Origin: Pseudohongiella sp.
Lineage (GTDB): Bacteria; Pseudomonadota; Gammaproteobacteria; Pseudomonadales; Pseudohongiellaceae
Direction of reading: 5' to 3'
NCBI GenBank assembly: GCA_030696315.1
Contig: JAUYSM010000109.1
Span: forward strand, 1-64,000
Length of the DNA: 64,000 nt
In this document: in pieces, positions 18,304 through 29,500 of the stretch
Numbering within the stretch: the first letter of the stretch is position 1
Layout: each line of letters begins with the position of its first letter
The notes under the pieces: generated by a model
What the model was told of the DNA's origin: nothing
Seen by the model: the letters and a program-made list of their open reading frames with translations, nothing else
The model's database searches: none
Made by a program: the position numbers and the translations under genes

Positions 18304-19563
18304 GTGTTGTGCATGACGGGCTATTTTTCATTTATAAAACAACATTGGGCCTTGCTCGGGTTCGGGTTCCTGACGGTGTTCTGGGGCAACTTTGGGCAAT
18401 CGTTTTTTGTTGCCTGGTTTGGCGCGGATATCCAGCGCTCGCTGGAGCTCAGTGCAGCTGAGTATGGCAGTGCTTATTCACTGGGAACGTTGATGTCGGC
18501 CGTTGTGGTGTTATGGGCCGGCGGTTTGATTGATCGAGTCAGCCTGCGCACGTATACCCTGCTGGTATCAGCTGGCCTGGCATCCGCGATGCTTGTGCTG
18601 TCACAGGCCAATAACCTCTGGATACTGCTGTTGGGTTTTTTCCTGTTGCGCATGTTTGGTCAGGCACTGTTGCCACATACCGGCATAACCAGCATGACGC
18701 GGCACTTTGACAATCAACGTGGCAAAGCGGTCAGTGTGGCAATGTCTGCCGTACCGGGCGGCGAAATCGTATTGCCCGTGTTGGCTGTTGCGCTGATTGC
18801 GGCAGTGGGTTGGCAATCCACATTTTTCTGGCTCGCAGTCGCGGTGCCCGTGCTGCTAGTGCCCTTGTTATTGTGGCTGTTATCACGCACACAGATGTCG
18901 GTCGCTGTATCGCAGACAGACCAGACAACAGCAAGCGCTGATCCATTGCCCACGGATTTTTCAGCCGGTCGCCGGGAAGTGCTGTGTGATTACCGCTACT
19001 GGTTGGCAATGCCAGGTATTATTGCCAACCCTTTTCTGATCACAGGAATTTTTATCCATCAGAACTTTCTGGCGGATGTGAAAGGCTGGAGTCTTAGCTG
19101 GCTGGCGACCTGTTTTGTGGTGTACGGCATTGTGCATTGGATCAGCTCATTGGTGACGGGTGCTCTGGTTGATCGTTATAAAGGTGTGCGTTTGTTATCG
19201 GTGTTTCTGCTGCCACTGCTGCTGTGTATGCTGGTTGCAGCTTTTGTGCAAGGACAATGGGCGGCGCTGTTGATGATGGTTTTGCTGGGCGTGTCGGCTG
19301 GCAGCAGCCCTCCTATTACCGGGGCGCTCTGGCCGGAAATCTACGGGACGCGTAAACTGGGTTCCATCAGAGCCATGAATATGTCAGTGATGGTGCTGTC
19401 AACTTCAGTAGCACCGGTGTTGTTTGGTTATTTTATTGACAGCGGCGTGACTGCCGCTGGCTTGTACGGTAGCTGCGCCTTATATGTCTTGCTGGCGCTG
19501 ATCCTGATGAATTTTTCGTATCCGTCAAATCCGGCACCCACAGGGCTGAGAGGAGTTGTATGA
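18304..19563 (+). CDS. MFS transporter
   Basis: 12-TM-like hydrophobicity; FFLLRMFGQALLPHTGITSMTRHFDNQRGKAVSVA. Confidence 0.85.
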   Translation: MLCMTGYFSFIKQHWALLGFGFLTVFWGNFGQSFFVAWFGADIQRSLELSAAEYGSAYSLGTLMSAVVVLWAGGLIDRVSLRTYTLLVSAGLASAMLVLSQANNLWILLLGFFLLRMFGQALLPHTGITSMTRHFDNQRGKAVSVAMSAVPGGEIVLPVLAVALIAAVGWQSTFFWLAVAVPVLLVPLLLWLLSRTQMSVAVSQTDQTTASADPLPTDFSAGRREVLCDYRYWLAMPGIIANPFLITGIFIHQNFLADVKGWSLSWLATCFVVYGIVHWISSLVTGALVDRYKGVRLLSVFLLPLLLCMLVAAFVQGQWAALLMMVLLGVSAGSSPPITGALWPEIYGTRKLGSIRAMNMSVMVLSTSVAPVLFGYFIDSGVTAAGLYGSCALYVLLALILMNFSYPSNPAPTGLRGVV

Positions 19564-22127
19564 CTGATCAGGGCGCACGTTTGTTCGAAGAATTGGTGGA
19601 GCTGAATTTTCAGTTATACAGCAGCCTGTTTCTGACCTTGCCTCTGGATGCCATCGAGCAGACCGGCACGTTGTTACCCTTGTTAAATGAGTCGTGTGCT
19701 GAGGGTCTACAACAGGGGCAATCTCCGGTTGCCATCATCGACGAATTTTTTCAGCAACATCGCGCTCACTTCAGCGAACACGAACGCATACAGTTCATGT
19801 TCAAAATTATTCAATATGTCGAGCGCCAGGTGGTGCTCATTGATGCGCTTGAAGATGCGGCTTACAGCCGTATTCATCAATTGGGCAACAAAAACGCATT
19901 GATGCGCTTGAGTGATCGTGCAGCCGATGAAGGCTTAGCAGGTGACCTGGCCAATCTGCTGCAAACGTTTGGCGTGCGTGTCGTGCTGACGGCACACCCG
20001 ACACAGTTTTATCCTGGGCAGGTGCTGGCGATCATTTCTGATTTGACTGATGCCATTAGCAACGCGCGTGCCGGGTCGGTACGTGATTTGTTACAGCAAC
20101 TCGGCAACACACCGTTTTTCCAGAAAAAGAAACCATCGCCACTGGATGAAGCAGTGTTGCTGACCTGGTATCTGGGTAATATTTTTTATCCGGCTATCGG
20201 CGATCTGGTTGACCCTCTGGCGGCGCGCTTTCCCGAACAAGTCAACGCCAATAAGGAGCTGGTGAGTATCGGGTTCTGGCCGGGCGGGGATCGCGATGGC
20301 AATCCATTTGTAACCACGGCGACCACCTTGCAGGTTGCCAACAAATTACGTTTCACAATCTTGCAGTGTTATCACCACGATTTGCGCTTGATCAAACGCC
20401 GGCTGACCTTTGCCGGGGTTTACGACATGCTGGACAGGTTGGAAAAGCGCATCCACGACGAATTGGTGGAAAAACCTGAGCGCGCTGAGGTCAGCCTGAC
20501 CGAAATCTTTGACACACTTGATCGCGCAGAAGCATTGGTCAAAACACATTTCCAGTCGATGTACATCGAACAATTACAATCGTTCCGACGCAAGGTGACG
20601 TTGTTTGGCATGCACTTCGCCAGCATTGATATCCGTCAGGACAGTCGGGTTATCGCTCGCACTTTGAATGCCGTGCTGGCAGCTAACCCGGGCATTCTGC
20701 CGACAGATTTTGAGCAGTTGTCTGAAACACAACAACTGGATTGTTTGTTTACCTGTTCAGGCACTGCAGAAGGCACGCTGTCCGACGATGCGGTGATCTG
20801 CGACACCCTTGAGTCCATGGGTGTGATCCGGCAGATTCAGGCGGTTAACGGCGAGCGCGGCGCGCATCGCTACATCATCAGTAATTGCCGAGGGCCAGTG
20901 GACGTTGCGAGAGTTTTTGCGCTATTCCGGCTGTGTGGCTGGGCCGATGCGCCTATCACGGTTGACGTGGTGCCCTTGTTTGAGACAGTCGCCGATTTGC
21001 GCAGTGGTGGTGAGTCCATGGCCAGCCTGTACGCCAATACGTATTACCAAGCGCATCTGGCGCAGCGCCGTCGTCGCCAGACAGTCATGCTGGGTTTTTC
21101 AGATGGCACCAAAGATGGTGGTTACATGATGGCCAACTGGGCGATTTATTCCGCCAAGGAAACCATCACGGCGACCTCGCGCAATGTCGGTGTGGAAGTG
21201 ATCTTTTTTGATGGCCGTGGCGGACCCCCGGCGCGTGGCGGCGGCGACTCCTATCTGTTTTATGCCGCACATGGCAAAAACATCGAGAGCAATCAGATTC
21301 AGATGACCGTGCAAGGGCAGACCATCAGTTCGCACTACGGCATCAAAGCCGCCGCGGCTCACAACCTGGGGCAGCTGATGACGGCAGGGCTGGAGAATAA
21401 CCTGATCGATCGGGCTGACCGTGAGCTGGACGATCTGCAGCGTAATCTGATGCGCGAACTGGCTGAATGCAGTTACCAGAAGTACGAGGCATTCAAACAG
21501 CATCCCTTATTCCTGCCCTATCTGGAGGAAATGAGCGCATTAAACTACTACGCCATGGCCAATATCGGCAGCCGGCCTTCCAAACGCGGCGCTGGCGCGT
21601 TGCGCTTTGAAGATCTGCGCGCCATCCCGTTTGTTGGAGCATGGAGTCAGCTCAAGCAGAACGTGCCCGGGTTTTACGGACTCGGCACCGCCTTGAAAAA
21701 CGAGGAAGATCTTGGTCGCCTGGATGCCTGCAAAGACTTGTATCAGCGTTCACGATTTTTCCGTGCACTGATTTCCAACAGCATGCAAAGTATGAGTAAA
21801 ACCAATTTTGAGCTCACCCGTTATATGCAAAACGATGCGCGCTTCGGTGCATTCTGGCAGGACATTTATGACGAATATTGCCTGAGTCGTGAGATGGTGT
21901 TGAAAGTGGCCGGCCAAACGCAACTGCTGGATGACAATCCGCGCACGCGCCTGAGTATTCAGCTGCGAGAGCGCGTGGTGCTGCCATTGTTGATGATCCA
22001 ACAGTATGCCTTGATTCGTGTTCGCGAAATGCGCGAGCACAATGATCCCGAGCATTTGGTGCTTTACGAAAAAATGGTTGTGCGCACCATGTTTGGCAAT
22101 ATTAACGCAGCCAGGAACTCCGCCTGA
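19560..22127 (+). CDS. ppc: Phosphoenolpyruvate carboxylase (divergent type)
   Basis: VVLTAHPTQFYPG; GFWPGGDRDGNPFV; GFSDGTKDGGYMMANWAIY; FFDGRGGPPARGGGDSY; ATGA coupling to MFS gene. Confidence 0.92.
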   Translation: MTDQGARLFEELVELNFQLYSSLFLTLPLDAIEQTGTLLPLLNESCAEGLQQGQSPVAIIDEFFQQHRAHFSEHERIQFMFKIIQYVERQVVLIDALEDAAYSRIHQLGNKNALMRLSDRAADEGLAGDLANLLQTFGVRVVLTAHPTQFYPGQVLAIISDLTDAISNARAGSVRDLLQQLGNTPFFQKKKPSPLDEAVLLTWYLGNIFYPAIGDLVDPLAARFPEQVNANKELVSIGFWPGGDRDGNPFVTTATTLQVANKLRFTILQCYHHDLRLIKRRLTFAGVYDMLDRLEKRIHDELVEKPERAEVSLTEIFDTLDRAEALVKTHFQSMYIEQLQSFRRKVTLFGMHFASIDIRQDSRVIARTLNAVLAANPGILPTDFEQLSETQQLDCLFTCSGTAEGTLSDDAVICDTLESMGVIRQIQAVNGERGAHRYIISNCRGPVDVARVFALFRLCGWADAPITVDVVPLFETVADLRSGGESMASLYANTYYQAHLAQRRRRQTVMLGFSDGTKDGGYMMANWAIYSAKETITATSRNVGVEVIFFDGRGGPPARGGGDSYLFYAAHGKNIESNQIQMTVQGQTISSHYGIKAAAAHNLGQLMTAGLENNLIDRADRELDDLQRNLMRELAECSYQKYEAFKQHPLFLPYLEEMSALNYYAMANIGSRPSKRGAGALRFEDLRAIPFVGAWSQLKQNVPGFYGLGTALKNEEDLGRLDACKDLYQRSRFFRALISNSMQSMSKTNFELTRYMQNDARFGAFWQDIYDEYCLSREMVLKVAGQTQLLDDNPRTRLSIQLRERVVLPLLMIQQYALIRVREMREHNDPEHLVLYEKMVVRTMFGNINAARNSA

Positions 22128-22233
22128 TTTTTTAAAGTGCGCTGGCCAGCTGTTCGCTTTTTGAATTCAGGCGTATGATGCGCCGCCCGAACAGTGGATT
22201 CAGGCCCTTTCAAGACGTTGCACCGGGGGTTAT

Positions 22234-23316
22234 ATGGTCATTGCTTTCCTGATAGCAGGATTGGTGTTGTTGGTGATTGGTGCTGAAATTCTGGTGCGAG
22301 GCGCCTCACGGCTGACGTCCAGCCTGGGCATATCTCCGCTTGTTATTGGTCTGACAATTGTCGCGTTTGGCACCAGTGCCCCTGAAATGGCCGTCAGCAT
22401 TGGCGCGTCCTGGTCTGGTCAGGCTGATCTGGCGTTGGGTAACGTGGTCGGCAGCAATATTTTTAATGTCCTGCTGATTCTTGGTTTGTCCGCATTAGTT
22501 GCCCCGCTGGTCGTTTCCCAGCAACTGGTGCGCCTCGACGTCCCACTGATGATCGCGGCGTCAATTGCCGTGCTGCTGATGGGGTTGGACAACAAAATCT
22601 CCCGCCTTGATGGATTGATCCTGTTCGGATCTGTAATTGCCTACACGTTTTTTCTGATCCGGCAAAGCCGCCGCGAGTCCAGCGTCGCGGTGCATGAGCA
22701 ATACGACGCCGAGTACAGCGCAAAATCCGATACCCGAATGCAAATGCTCCGCGATATTGCGTTTATTGTTGTTGGTTTGGTGCTTTTGGTTTTGGGTTCG
22801 CGTTGGCTGGTCGACAGTGCTGTGCAAATAGCCCAGTACCTTGGCATGAGCGAGCTGGTGATTGGCTTGACCATTGTAGCCGCCGGCACCTCCATGCCAG
22901 AGTTGGCGACATCCGTGATTGCCAGCTTGCGTGGAGAGCGTGACATCGCGGTGGGCAACGTGGTCGGCAGCAACCTGTTTAACCTGCTGGCAGTGTTGGG
23001 TTTGTCCAGCGTACTTGCCCCCGATGGGGTTAGCGTTGCAGATGCCGCACTGGTGTTTGATATCCCGGTCATGATTGGTGTGGCGCTGATCTGTTTGCCG
23101 ATCTTTTTCACCGGTTATCTGATATCGCGCTTCAGCGGTGGTCTGTTCCTGTTTTATTACATTGCTTACACCGCGTATTTGCTCATGGCAGCGCAGCAGC
23201 ACGAAAACTTGCATACTTTTGGCCTGGCAATGGTCTGGTTTGTCATCCCCGTAACCGTGGTGATGTTATTGACCATGGCCTGGCGTTACCAGCGCAGCTG
23301 TAGAACTCCTTCCTGA
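22234..23316 (+). CDS. Calcium/sodium antiporter (CaCA family, YrbG-like)
   Basis: Two alpha-repeats: LVIGLTIVAFGTSAPEMAVSI...GNVVGSNIFNVLLILGLSAL and LVIGLTIVAAGTSMPELATSVIAS...GNVVGSNLFNLLAVLG. Confidence 0.93.
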   Translation: MVIAFLIAGLVLLVIGAEILVRGASRLTSSLGISPLVIGLTIVAFGTSAPEMAVSIGASWSGQADLALGNVVGSNIFNVLLILGLSALVAPLVVSQQLVRLDVPLMIAASIAVLLMGLDNKISRLDGLILFGSVIAYTFFLIRQSRRESSVAVHEQYDAEYSAKSDTRMQMLRDIAFIVVGLVLLVLGSRWLVDSAVQIAQYLGMSELVIGLTIVAAGTSMPELATSVIASLRGERDIAVGNVVGSNLFNLLAVLGLSSVLAPDGVSVADAALVFDIPVMIGVALICLPIFFTGYLISRFSGGLFLFYYIAYTAYLLMAAQQHENLHTFGLAMVWFVIPVTVVMLLTMAWRYQRSCRTPS

Positions 23317-23485
23317 TTTGAGCGCCAGTACTATCCATCATTAAAAATGCTATTCGCAGGGAAGCGACCTTTCTAAAATCCCGGCCTTTATTTTTGATAT
23401 TGTCTGAAAAATTGCTATAACTACAGGAGAGCAATACATAAGAAATTAAAAAGTTCAAAAACACTGTCAAGCAAGGAGAGCAACT

Positions 23486-24697
23486 GTGATAGCACCCGTT
23501 GAACAGCGAATTGACGCATTGGATGCCTTACGTGGTTTTGCTGTGCTGGGCATTCTGGTCATGAACATCCAGACTTTTGCCATGCCCATGGCAGCCTATC
23601 TGAACCCAACGTCCTATGGGTCTCTGGACGGCATTCATGGCTTGGTTTGGGCACTCAGTCATTTGCTGGCCGATCAAAAAATGATGGCGCTGTTTTCCAT
23701 GTTGTTTGGGGCTGGCATCGTATTGTTCTGTGAGCGCGCCGCAGCATCTGGCAAATCGGAGGCTGGGTATCACTATCGTCGCAATGTCTGGTTGATGGTT
23801 TTTGGTCTGCTACATGGCTATCTGCTGTGGTCTGGCGACATTCTGTTTGTGTACGCGTTGTGCGCGTTTTTATTGTTTCCCCTTCGCAAACGCTCACCAC
23901 GCGCTCTGTTCAAACTCGCTGTTTTTTTCCTGTCTGTTTCATCCATTGTTTATCTGCTGACCGGCGTTGGTGTGCAGGTGATGCCGCCAGAGGCGCTTGA
24001 TGAGCAGTTGATGCCCATGTGGCTGCCGGATCAGGCCACCATGGCCGACGAGATTGCCGCCATGCAAGGCAACTGGCTCACCCAGATGTCTGTGCGCGTG
24101 CCCATGACTCAAGAGATGCAGGGTGTTGCCTTGTTCTTGTGGGCGTTCTGGCGCGCCAGCGGCATGATGTTGCTGGGCATGGCCTTGTACAAAACCGGTA
24201 CGCTCACGGGTGCAGCAGACAATAAAACATACCGACGGCTGCTGTTGCTTGCGTTGTGTGTGGGTCTGCCTTTGATTGTGTATGGCATGGTTTGGAACGA
24301 CCGTAATGAGTGGCAGATTACCTCCATGTTTTGGGGTTCCCAGTTCAATTATTGGGGCAGTGTGCTGGTCAGTCTGGGTTGGATGTCAGCCATTCTTCTG
24401 TTGCTGAAAAAGGGTGCCATGCCCGCGCTGACCGAGCGCCTCGCTGCCGTTGGGCGCATGGCCTTTACCAACTACATCATGCAGACCGTGTTGTGTGGCC
24501 TTGTTTTTTACGGTCACGGGCTTGGATTATTCGGTCAGGTGGAGCGTGCCGGGCAACTGCTGATTGTGCTGGCTATCTGGGCCCTGCAGTTGTGGCTGTC
24601 GCCGATCTGGCTACGTCATTTCCGCTTTGGGCCGCTGGAATGGTTATGGCGCTCACTGACGTATTGGCAGCGACAGCCTCTGCGCATTAATGGTTAA
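23486..24697 (+). CDS. DUF418/YeiB-type membrane protein
   Basis: RIDALDALRGFAVLGILVMNIQTFAMP; AAVGRMAFTNYIMQTVLCGLVFYGHGLGLFG. Confidence 0.88.
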   Translation: MIAPVEQRIDALDALRGFAVLGILVMNIQTFAMPMAAYLNPTSYGSLDGIHGLVWALSHLLADQKMMALFSMLFGAGIVLFCERAAASGKSEAGYHYRRNVWLMVFGLLHGYLLWSGDILFVYALCAFLLFPLRKRSPRALFKLAVFFLSVSSIVYLLTGVGVQVMPPEALDEQLMPMWLPDQATMADEIAAMQGNWLTQMSVRVPMTQEMQGVALFLWAFWRASGMMLLGMALYKTGTLTGAADNKTYRRLLLLALCVGLPLIVYGMVWNDRNEWQITSMFWGSQFNYWGSVLVSLGWMSAILLLLKKGAMPALTERLAAVGRMAFTNYIMQTVLCGLVFYGHGLGLFGQVERAGQLLIVLAIWALQLWLSPIWLRHFRFGPLEWLWRSLTYWQRQPLRING

Positions 24698-24728
24698 CAA
24701 AATTTGAAGGTGGCCGGCGATTGAATGG

Positions 24729-25922
24729 TCAAACCATCTCAATCGCGACCGCAACGGCCTCACCACCACCAATACACAAACTCGCCACACCTTTAGTCTT
24801 GCCCAGTTTTTTCAGCGCGTACATTAAGGTCACAATAATCCGCGTGCCCGATGCGCCTACCGGATGGCCCAGCGCACAGGCGCCGCCGTGAATGTTGACT
24901 TTGCTGTGATCAAGCTCAAGCTCACGCATCGCCAGCATGGGCACCATGGCAAAGGCTTCGTTGATTTCCCACAAGTCGACATCGGCAGTGGTCCAGCCCG
25001 CACGTGCCAGGACTTTTTCAATCGCACCAATCGGCGCAATAGTGAATTCACTGGGGTGACGTGCGTGGCTGGCCTGCGCAACAATGCGTGCCATGGGTGT
25101 TAAACCTTTTTCTTGTGCCGTGCTTTCACGCATCAGCACTATTGCAGCCGCGCCATCAGAAATCGACGAAGAATTGGCGGCCGTAATGGTGCCATCCGCC
25201 GAAAATGCTGGACGCAGTTGCGGAATTTTGTCGGCGTTGGCTTTGCCGGGTTGCTCGTCGTGCAGGATGACTGTGTCGGTTTTGCCGGCTTTAACCGGCA
25301 CGCCGACAGATTCTGCATCAAACCAACCATGCTTGATGGCATCCTGTGCACGGGTTAGTGAGGCAATGGAATAATCATCCATGTCTTTGCGTGTAAGACC
25401 GTGTTTGTCCGCGGTTTCCTGCGCAAAACTGCCCATCAGGCGGCCGGTGTAGGCATCTTCCAGTCCATCCAGAAACATGTGATCTTTGAGTTCACCATGA
25501 CCGAGACGCAATCCGCCACGCGCTTTGGGAATCAGGTAGGGAGCCTGAGTCATATTTTCGATGCCGCCAGCCAGAATGGCATCAGCGCTGCCGGCCAGAA
25601 TCTGATCCACACCCATCATCACGGTTTTCATGCCGGAACCGCACATCTTGTTGACGGTGGTGCATGGCGTTGTCACAGGCAGGCCGGCTCCCAACGCAAC
25701 CTGACGCGCCGGTGCCTGAGCGAGACCCGCCGGTAATACGCAGCCCATCAATACATCATCAATGACATTGTCATGTTTGTCCGGGTGCAGACCGGCGCGT
25801 TCCAGCGCGGCACGTGCGGCCAAGACGCCGAGTGCTGGTGCAGTGACACTGCTGAAGACACCCTGAAATCCACCAATAGGCGTGCGCGCGCCACCCAGAA
25901 TCACAACTGAATCTTTGCTCAT
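24729..25922 (-). CDS. Acetyl-CoA C-acetyltransferase (thiolase)
   Basis: VVILGGARTPIGGFQGVFSSVTAPALG; NKMCGSGMKTVMMG; GGACALGHPVGASGTRI; CIGGGEAVAVA. Confidence 0.93.
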   Translation of the reverse strand: MSKDSVVILGGARTPIGGFQGVFSSVTAPALGVLAARAALERAGLHPDKHDNVIDDVLMGCVLPAGLAQAPARQVALGAGLPVTTPCTTVNKMCGSGMKTVMMGVDQILAGSADAILAGGIENMTQAPYLIPKARGGLRLGHGELKDHMFLDGLEDAYTGRLMGSFAQETADKHGLTRKDMDDYSIASLTRAQDAIKHGWFDAESVGVPVKAGKTDTVILHDEQPGKANADKIPQLRPAFSADGTITAANSSSISDGAAAIVLMRESTAQEKGLTPMARIVAQASHARHPSEFTIAPIGAIEKVLARAGWTTADVDLWEINEAFAMVPMLAMRELELDHSKVNIHGGACALGHPVGASGTRIIVTLMYALKKLGKTKGVASLCIGGGEAVAVAIEMV

Positions 25923-25936
25923 GCTCTAAAACCTTT

Positions 25937-26395
25937 TTAGTGATTGCTTCTCATCTGACGCAGGCGTGTACGACACTGCGACTCGAATTCTTTCAGTTCA
26001 TGCAGACTGAGCTGAATATCTTCCATTTGCTGGCGCAATACCTGTTTGCGTGCTTCCACTTTATCCAGCACATGTCTCAACTGGGCCAGTTCACCGGTCG
26101 CTGAATCATACAGCTCAAACATTTCGCGGATTTCTTCCAGCGCAAACCCCAGGCGTTTGCCGCGCAGGATGAGTTTGAGACGGGTGTGATCGCGCTGGCT
26201 GTATAGGCGATTACGGCCATCACGGTCGGGATTGAGCAGGCCCTCGCTTTCGTAGAAACGAATGGCGCGGGTAGTGATATCAAACTCTTTGGCCAATTCG
26301 GAAATGGTGTAGAGCTTGTGCCCATGGTTGTCGCGTGGATCGAGCGCGTTGCTGCGCAGGAAGCTGTCACTGAGTATTTGTGTTAGATCTGACAT
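25937..26395 (-). CDS. MerR-family transcriptional regulator (LiuR-like)
   Basis: LYTISELAKEFDITTRAIRFYESEGLLNPDRDGRNRLYSQRDHTRLKLILRGKRLGFALEEI. Confidence 0.85.
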   Translation of the reverse strand: MSDLTQILSDSFLRSNALDPRDNHGHKLYTISELAKEFDITTRAIRFYESEGLLNPDRDGRNRLYSQRDHTRLKLILRGKRLGFALEEIREMFELYDSATGELAQLRHVLDKVEARKQVLRQQMEDIQLSLHELKEFESQCRTRLRQMRSNH

Positions 26396-26409
26396 AGACT
26401 GATCTTCGA

Positions 26410-26437
26410 TTGACGTTGACGTTAACGTCAATATAAT
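26410..26437 (+). promoter_or_regulatory. Promoter with palindromic operator as spacer: TTGACG-(TTGACGTTAACGTCAA)-TATAAT
   Basis: -35-like TTGACG 26410-26415; perfect 16-bp palindrome 26416-26431; TATAAT 26432-26437; between divergent MerR and mutase genes. Confidence 0.75.
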
Positions 26438-26501
26438 AATCCAGCATCGCATTCAGTTCAATTTATGGTTTTGGCGCTCTTGATGAGCCCGGGAGTCAGT
26501 C

Positions 26502-29500
26502 GTGTCCTCAGTTGTATCCATCCGGCCAGATCTGGCATCCGCAGCTACTGCGTCTGACACCCATGCCCAGCCTCAAAGCGCGCTTTACCCTCGTTTTATA
26601 ACCGCAGCCAGTCTGTTTGACGGCCATGATGCCGCCATCAACATCATGCGCCGTATGCTGCAGGCCTCGGGCGCTGAGGTGATACATCTTGCGCATAACC
26701 GATCTGTGCAGGAGGTGGTGGAGGCTGCTTTGCAGGAGGACGCACAGGCCATAGCCATCAGCTCCTATCAGGGCGGGCACATCGAATACTTCAAATACAT
26801 GGTGGATATGCTGCGTGAGCGCGGCGCCGGCCATATTCAGGTGTTTGGTGGCGGGGGCGGTGTGATTATCCCCAGCGAATTAAAAGAGTTACATGCTTAT
26901 GGCGTCAGTCGGCTGTATTCGCCGGAAGATGGTCAGACCATGGGGCTGCAAGGCATGATTGACGACATCATGCAGCGGGTAGCCAACGGGTCGCGCGGTC
27001 CGCTGGTCACTCACGCAGCTGACCTGGCAGGCGGTGATCGTTTGCAGTTGTCGCGGCTGATCAGTGCGCTGGAAAATGCTCAGGTGGATGAGGCCGGCAA
27101 ACAACAGTTGCATACGCTGGCGCAAAAAGTGTCTGCCAACGTGCCTGTACTGGGTATTACCGGTACCGGCGGCGCCGGCAAATCATCACTCACCGATGAA
27201 CTGATTCTGCGTTTTCGTCAGGACAGTGATGATACTTTAAAAATTGCGGTATTGGCGATTGATCCGACCCGCCGCCGAACCGGTGGCGCCTTGCTGGGTG
27301 ACCGTGTGCGCATGAACGCGATATATCATCCCTCGGTGTATATGCGTTCGATTGCAACCCGGCGTTCTGAAACCGAAGTGCCAAGCTACATGCGCGATAT
27401 TATTGCGGCAGTGCGCGTGTCGGGTTTTGATCTGGTGATTGTGGAAACGCCCGGCATTGGTCAGGGAGATGCTGGCATTGTGCCTTACGTGGATGCCTCT
27501 CTGTATGTGATGACACCGGAGTTCGGCGCAGCCAGTCAGCTTGAAAAAATCGACATGCTGGACTATGCCGATGTGATCGCCATCAACAAATATGATCGCA
27601 AAGGCGGAGAAGACGCGCTGCGTGATGTCAGCAAACAGGTGCAACGCAATCGTTTGGCGTTTGATAAACCCACTGAGGCCATGCCGGTGTTTGGTTCTAT
27701 TGCCTCACGCTTTAATGATGATGGTGTCACCGCCTTGTATCAGGGTTTGATGCCGGTGCTGCGTGACAAAGGTTTAAAAGCCTTTGAGGGTAAACTCGCG
27801 CGTGTATCAACACGCACATCAACCCGTCAGTCAGCCATTGTGCCGCCGCAGCGTCAGCGCTATCTGGCAGAGATTGCGGAGACCGTGCGCAATTACCGTC
27901 GTCATGTTGAACAACAAGCGGTGCTGGCGCGTGAAGTACAGCAACTGCAGGCGACGGCACAAATGTTAAGCAAAAATGGTCAGGTAACCGACAGTGTGCA
28001 GGCCCTGATCAAACAGCGCGAGTCTTTGCAGCATGGTGAGTGCAAAATTTTGCTGGAGCAATGGCCGCAGCTGCAAGCTGAATACGTCGCAGATGAGTTG
28101 ATTACAGAAATTCGTGGCAAACAGATGCGCACAGAATTGACCTGGACCAGTATGTCCGGCACCCGTGTGCCCAAAGTGGCACTGCCGCGTTTTAACGACC
28201 ACGGTGATGTGTTGCGCTGGCTGATGCTGGAAAACGTGCCGGGTCGCTTCCCATATACTGCTGGTGTATTCCCGTTTAAACGTGAAGGTGAAGATCCCAC
28301 ACGGATGTTTGCCGGTGAAGGCGATGCTTTCCGCACCAATCGTCGTTTTAAAGCCTTGTCAGAGCACTCCGATGCCAAGCGTCTGTCGACTGCGTTTGAC
28401 TCTGTAACCTTGTACGGTTTTGACCCGGATGAACGCCCGGACATTTATGGCAAAGTGGGCAACTCCGGTGTGTCAATTGCGACTCTCGACGACATGAAGG
28501 CCTTATACGATGGATTTGATTTATGCCATCCGTCGACCTCGGTGTCCATGACCATCAACGGTCCGGCACCCACCATTCTGGCCATGTTCCTTAATACTGC
28601 GATTGCGCAGCAGATGGCTGTGTTTAAAGCACAACATGGGCGCGAACCCGATGCCGCTGAATCCATGCAGGTAAAAGCAAAAACACTGGAGTCGGTGCGC
28701 GGCACCGTGCAGGCCGATATTCTGAAAGAGGATCAGGGGCAGAACACCTGCATATTCTCCACGGAATTCAGCCTGAAACTGATGGGCGATATCCAGCAAT
28801 ATTTTATTGCCAACAAAGTGCGCAATTTTTATTCGGTGTCTATTTCGGGTTATCACATTGCCGAAGCCGGCGCTAACCCGATTTCGCAACTGGCGTTTAC
28901 GCTGTCCAACGGCTTTACTTTCGTGGAAGCCTGGCTGGCGCGTGGCATGCACATTGATGACTTTGCCCAGAACCTGTCGTTCTTTTTCTCCAACGGTATG
29001 GACCCTGAATACACTGTGCTGGGTCGCGTCGCGCGACGTATCTGGTCAACAACCATGCGCGAAAAATACGGTGCCAACGAGCGTAGCCAGAAACTCAAAT
29101 ACCACATTCAGACCTCAGGGCGATCCTTGCACGCACAGGAGATGTCCTTCAACGATATCCGCACCACGCTGCAGGCCTTGATCGCGATTTATGACAACTG
29201 CAACAGTCTGCACACCAATGCATACGATGAAGCGGTGACTACACCCACCGAAGAATCCGTGCGCCGTGCGATGGCGATTCAGCTCATCATCAACAAAGAA
29301 TGGGGGCTGTCCAAAAACGAAAACCCCAATCAAGGCGCGTTTATCATCGATGAACTGACGGATCTGCTTGAAGAAGCTGTGATGCTGGAATTCGAGCGCA
29401 TCGCCGAACGCGGTGGTGTGTTGGGAGCGATGGAAACCGGTTATCAGCGCGGCCGGATTCAGGATGAGTCCATGTACTATGAACATAAAAAACACGACGG

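Noticed and set aside
22561-23214. 217-aa minus-strand ORF inside the Ca/Na antiporter gene
   Set aside because: Antisense shadow of a clearly coding gene; composition rich in His/Gln/Arg typical of spurious ORFs.
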